NCBI RefSeq assembly: GCF_958298935.1
Contig: NC_084944.1
Span: 18,383,679 to 18,447,678 of the forward strand
DNA: 64,000 nt
Direction of reading: 5' to 3'
Source of the DNA: Phragmites australis
Taxonomy: Eukaryota > Streptophyta > Magnoliopsida > Poales > Poaceae
Program-made: the position numbers and the translations under genes
Shown here: positions 60,275 to 64,000 of the stretch, piece by piece
Layout of the letters: each line of letters begins with the position of its first letter
How positions within the stretch are numbered: the stretch's first letter is position 1
Notes under the pieces: model-generated
Database searches by the model: none
The model's input: only the letters and a program-made list of their open reading frames with translations
Told to the model about the DNA's origin: nothing

Positions 60275-60834
60275 TAGAGAGTATCTAATGTAACCCGACA
60301 TACTTTTCCTCCCTAAAGTATGTTATGATTAGGATCGACGCACTAATAAGTAGGTCTTAGTGCGAACCGTACATGTCACCTTTATTTTCTCATCATATCG
60401 TCACGGTTACAGTATATTGTAATGTTTTCACCCTATGTTTAATACTATGTTTGTCGTCGTTCGCATCCCATACTCACGTAAAATGCTGCGAGTGCTAATT
60501 ACTGATTTTTTATTCTCCGACTATTACATGACCTACTCTAAATTTAAATTCCAAATTTTCTTAAAGCCCTTTTTTATTTCTTGAATTACACAAAAAATTA
60601 CATTTTTAAGGAAAAAAAGGCCCTAACCGCCCCCCTGAGAGGGCGGCAAGTGGGCTAAGGCTTGCCGCCCTCTGAGGGAGTGGTTAGGCCTCTTGCCGCC
60701 CTCTCAGGGGGGCAGTTAGGTTTCCTAATCGCCCTCTTAGAGAGCTGCAGATGTCTTTTACAATTTCTTCTACGGGAAATATATTTATTTAAATTTTTAA
60801 TTAAAAAAATATTTAAAAAAAACTCGGGACCTGC

Positions 60835-61190
60835 GGCGTTGTTGGGCTAGCGTAGCTCAGCAGGTCGACGTGAGGTGGCCTGGTCAGTGCGTCCAAGCAG
60901 CAGGACAGGCTGACACGTGCGGTGCAAAGTCCAGGTGTGGTGCGGGTGTACGCTATACGTGGCCCAATCAGAGTCCATGTTGGACTATGTCGTCAATCAG
61001 CTACAGGCTTATAAAAGGTTGGACTAGAAAATAACGTGCCTTGTAGCCCGTCCCCGAATTTAATTGGTGATATGTTAATTTATTTATTTGTAACCTATTG
61101 TAATAAGGTAGAGTCATCTTAAATCGGTACCATACCTATAGAGAAGATCTATAACTATAAATCATTTGAAAGAGGGATTATAACTCGTCA
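60835..61190. other. Sequence right of MULE B, no gene seen
   Basis: GC-rich to about 60990, resembling the other MULE spacers, then AT-rich. No coding potential that I can support. Confidence 0.4.
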
Positions 61191-61197
61191 AATTTGA

Positions 61198-62248
61198 TTA
61201 TAGCAACAATACTAAAGCATCACAGTTTGCTGCATACAAAAATGTTGATAGCCTGAACACAGAAGCAGAATTAAATGAAGTAAATGATGATAGCCTGAAC
61301 ACTAAAGCATCACAGTTTGCATCATGTACATCACTTGATGTGTCAACAGACTCTAAGAAGTAAGTCCCCTCAGAGTTGTTCATCAGAAAATTAATCAAGT
61401 GACGTCCCCTCCTAACGGTCCATCCATCCGACATAAGTGTGCAACCATAATGCTTCCATGCCCGCTCATGGTCCTCTCTCATGGAACTTGTCAACTTCAC
61501 AGCATCCTGAAGCAATAGCTCCCCAAGCTAATAGGGTGTAGGAGACTTGTACCCTGAAGCATATTGTGCAGTGGCCTCAATAGCAATCTGAAACTATCTT
61601 GGGGCTGCTGCATTAAATGGTATGCCACACTCATAGAAAAACAATACCCATTGCATATCCACGTAATATTTCTGCTCCTTGGTCTTTGTGCTAGACCGAA
61701 TTGTGGATTGAAAATTCCCTGAACATCTTTCATCAACTATCTCTTCGGGTGTTCTTCGAAGCATATCAAAAATTGACTTGGTTGCCTTTGACTTTGTTAT
61801 GATCTTACTTGTTGGTGCTATCTTATTTGATGCCACATGCCTCCTCTTGGCTGCTGTCCCTGAACTTGGCTGCACTTACACCCTAGAGGTTTGTGTGTGC
61901 GCAAAAAAAAGCTGTTGCATCTGCTACCACCTCCACCTCATCTTCTTCTCCAACCTCCTCATCTAGGAACAATAGCCTTTTTCTCATGTTAGCTTGCAAG
62001 TATGCTTCCATCTCCCTTCTGATTGCACTAGACATCTTCTCACAAAATTTTGCATCTGCATGGCCACCCGCCAGATGTTGCTTCAACTTTTTTATCCCTC
62101 CACGAACCTTGACATAGAGGGTGCATGTCACCTCATCCGTGTTTGTTAGGTCCGCCCAATACCCATACTGTCAGCCTGGATCCTTGGACTTTGCCTTCCT
62201 GGCTGGATCAGTCTTGGGATCATACTCAGCGATGACGGAATCGCCATT
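61198..62248 (-). pseudogene. hAT-type transposase remnant (BED finger plus DUF659)
   Basis: On the minus strand: AEYDPKTDPARKAKSKDPG, then a BED zinc finger (YWADLTNTDEVTCTLYVKV and GGIKKLKQHLAGGHADAKFC), a linker (KSIFDMLRRTPEEIVDE), then DUF659 words (MQWVLFFYECGIPFN, MSDGWTVRRGRHLINFL, GTYFLESVDTSSDVHDA). The C-terminal hAT dimerisation region is absent. Breaks include TGA in place of Trp before QYGYW, a frame change near the acidic stretch (61890-61920) and a stop near 61530. Not functional. Confidence 0.75.
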
Positions 62249-62259
62249 GCAATGTTGGC

Positions 62260-63285
62260 TCCTACTGTGTTGCATACAAAAAATAGAAGGATTCAATCAG
62301 CTCATTGGCTTCAATTTCAAAAATGCTACTGTTGTGCTAAAAAATAGCTTCAATTATCTCAAACATAGATGCTGCTGCTGTGCTCAATTGTAGAGTATGC
62401 ATAGAAGTGGAGAATAGAATACAATCCCAATGTGTAACTGAACTGTATAACTGTCCTATTCAGTAGCAAGACTTCAATCAGCTCAAACAGAGATAACTGA
62501 GTCAGTTAAGCAAGTAAGCAACCATATAGTATTCAATAGCTTCTACTAACAAGATGCCCCTACATAATGATTACTTGGTTCATTTCAGCAATACATTGCA
62601 GCAAATAAGAAAACAGAGCTAACAAGACAGCAATTAGAGAGCATTGCAGCAATACATTGCAAAAAAAAATAGATCATACACAAATTGAATTCTCTCTGCT
62701 CAATCACATATAGGAGTCAGTACTCAGTAGCTTCTACTAGCAATAGCCAATAGGAATTCTCCAAAACAATTGCAAGAACCAATCTGAATCTATTCTACTC
62801 ATTGCTCAATTGCAAAACAGAGCTAAACAATCAACAGTTCAACACAAACACAGCAGAAACGGAGAAGAGCAGATAGTTCCATCTTCTACTTACCACTGAG
62901 AAGAGCAGAAATGGAGCCAAGCCGCACTTCCGCTGCAGAGCCTTAGCCACCACCTCCTTTTGGTGTCGCATGCCGCCGCCGCTTCCTTTTGCTGTTGCAC
63001 TGAAGGACCGCCTGCCAGCCCGCTCGCCCGTCGAGGAGCGCCCGCCCACCGAGAACTTCCTCCACCGATGACTTCTGCCACCGAGGAGCTCGGCCACCCG
63101 CCGAGGAGCTCGCTCGCCCACCGAGGAGTTACACCGCTGAGGTTCCCTCCCTCCCTCTGTCTCTAATTCGATTTCCCTATCCCCGCCACCTATTTCCCCC
63201 TCCCTCTCTTTTCCTCGTGCGGCGCTCTGCTTTTCCTGCACTGAGCTCTTGTCGTGCGGGACTCTTCTAGCGCGCCTGCCTACTC
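62260..63285. other. Upstream region of the hAT remnant, no gene supported
   Basis: AT-rich to about 62880, then GC-rich with repeated CACCGAGGAG words (63030-63140). It may be the promoter and leader exon of the minus-strand hAT gene. Open frames here look like by-products of base composition. Confidence 0.35.
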
Positions 63286-63294
63286 GTCGACCGA

Positions 63295-63462
63295 ATGGCG
63301 TCTGCCTCAGGCCTCTGGGCGTCGTAGTGACACCATACCGCGCCTAGGCGATGCCTCAGACACCAAGGCGGACGCTATACACTCAGCTAGCAAGGCGAGG
63401 CCGACGCCCACCGCTCCATCCCACTCGGACGCCTGGGCTAGGCGACGCCTTAAAAAGCATGA
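63295..63462. repeat. GCCTAGGCGAYGCCT-rich insert in gag, probable MITE
   Basis: CGCCTAGGCGATGCCTCAG and CTAGGCGACGCCTTAAAAAG form near-palindromes in a short GC-rich segment. The gag frame at 63466 and beyond stops matching the family exactly where this segment begins. Confidence 0.4.
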
Positions 63463-63945
63463 CTGATGCAATGTTTGCTGAAACTCATCCTGGCCAAACC
63501 GTTCATACATCGCCGTTGTAAATTGTTCCCAATCTGACACATGGTGTGTGAATGATGTGGTCTGCAACCACAACACGGCACTACCAGTGAAGTGCATAGT
63601 GGCGAGATTAACCCATAAATCTGGTGAGATGCGAAAGATCCTGAAGTACGATTCGCGTTTGGTTTTCCATGATTTCGAACCGTCACCATCAAATGGAGGA
63701 AAATCCATGCGAGGCAGTGTAGAATGATAACCCCTCTACCAACACGATGGCGAATCATAAGCATAAGCACTAAGCAAGGCATCAGGAGGTGGAGTCATAC
63801 CCTTGACTGGAGGTAGCATTGGGGAAAAAAATTCCCCAAATTCATGGCCCCGATTGAAGTTGTCGACGCCGTGGCCTCTCGACCCAGGATGACCGCCTGC
63901 CTGTGTTGATTGCGGTTCATCCAATCGCTTCAGGTGCAGAGGCAT
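63463..63945 (-). pseudogene. Ty3/Gypsy gag fragment, element continues beyond the window
   Basis: On the minus strand: a Gly/Pro-rich N-terminal part (63945-63739), an in-frame TAG, then MDFPPFDGDGSKSWKTKRESYFRIF, SPDLWVNLATMHFTGSAVLWLQT and WEQFTTAMYERFGQDEFQQTLHQS. This is the retrotransposon gag region of a chromodomain-type Gypsy element (family by similarity of these words). Its end is replaced by the GC-rich insert at 63295-63462. Confidence 0.75.
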
Positions 63946-64000
63946 CGAAAGGAGTGGAGGACGATGATCGACGACTACTCCTCGTTTGGCCCCGACCCCT

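Larger units (their letters stand above)
52731..60825 (+). mobile_element. MULE copy B, full three-gene element, 8,095 bp
   Basis: Starts GAGTTTTTTTATTTTTATAT and ends with the inverse, AAAAAACTC (60823-60825 = CTC). Flanks GCGACCTGC (52722-52730) and GGGACCTGC (60826-60834) differ at one base. Subterminal palindrome arrays lie at about 52810-52960 and 60620-60750. It carries transposase, PMD and GRF genes in that order on one strand and is the most complete copy, though all three genes are damaged. Confidence 0.88.

Noticed and set aside
62831..63241. 136-codon minus-strand frame
   Set aside because: Glu/Gly/Arg-rich translation of GC-rich leader DNA with no recognisable domain.

Overview
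This window is plant nuclear DNA, almost certainly from a grass (Poaceae), and probably a panicoid relative. The grounds are spliced genes with GT-AG introns, GC-rich first exons, and nested layers of Gypsy, Copia, LINE, CACTA, hAT and Mutator-like (MULE) elements with grass-like signatures. The species cannot be read from the sequence. Only two host genes look intact: an eight-exon MATE transporter (minus strand, 9.5-11.9 kb) and a two-exon BAHD acyltransferase (plus strand, 26.6-29.6 kb). Nearly everything else is transposon-derived.

Left part (1-22.3 kb). A long LTR ends at 3073. A solo LTR of about 3.17 kb follows on the minus strand (3220-6389). A non-autonomous CACTA element (7281-8985) has a perfect ACT target duplication. 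The MATE gene comes next, with a Copia-like LTR fragment just upstream of it. An L1-clade LINE on the minus strand (about 13.0-20.1 kb) is split by a second solo LTR of the same family (13832-16830) with a perfect AAGAT duplication. A short LTR element without gag-pol (20173-22298) has 178/179-bp LTRs and a perfect TAGCT duplication.

Middle part (22.3-33.5 kb). Three degenerate direct repeats lie upstream of a tandemly duplicated promoter of about 590 bp, followed by the BAHD gene and a duplicated 3' flank. Beyond these are a second CACTA element (30305-31476, TCT duplication), a Copia fragment with a recognisable primer-binding site, and an hAT-type MITE (32362-32864).

Right part (33.5-60.8 kb). 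Three separately inserted copies of one MULE family lie side by side, each with its own 8-10-bp target duplication: A (33518-47455), C (47640-52536) and B (52731-60825). B carries three genes on one strand: a MuDR-type transposase, a plant-mobile-domain (PMD) protein, and a small GRF zinc-finger/coiled-coil protein. A has lost the GRF gene and C has lost the transposase gene. A is also split by a decayed Gypsy element whose two LTRs carry 3 and 11 copies of a hairpin-forming repeat of about 79 bp. In A and B the transposase stop codon and the PMD start codon would lie two bases apart after removal of one conserved intron. The window ends with a broken hAT transposase gene and a broken Gypsy gag gene, both on the minus strand.

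The MULE genes are broken mainly by TAG stop codons in otherwise open frames. This pattern is what decay of methylated CAG sites would leave.
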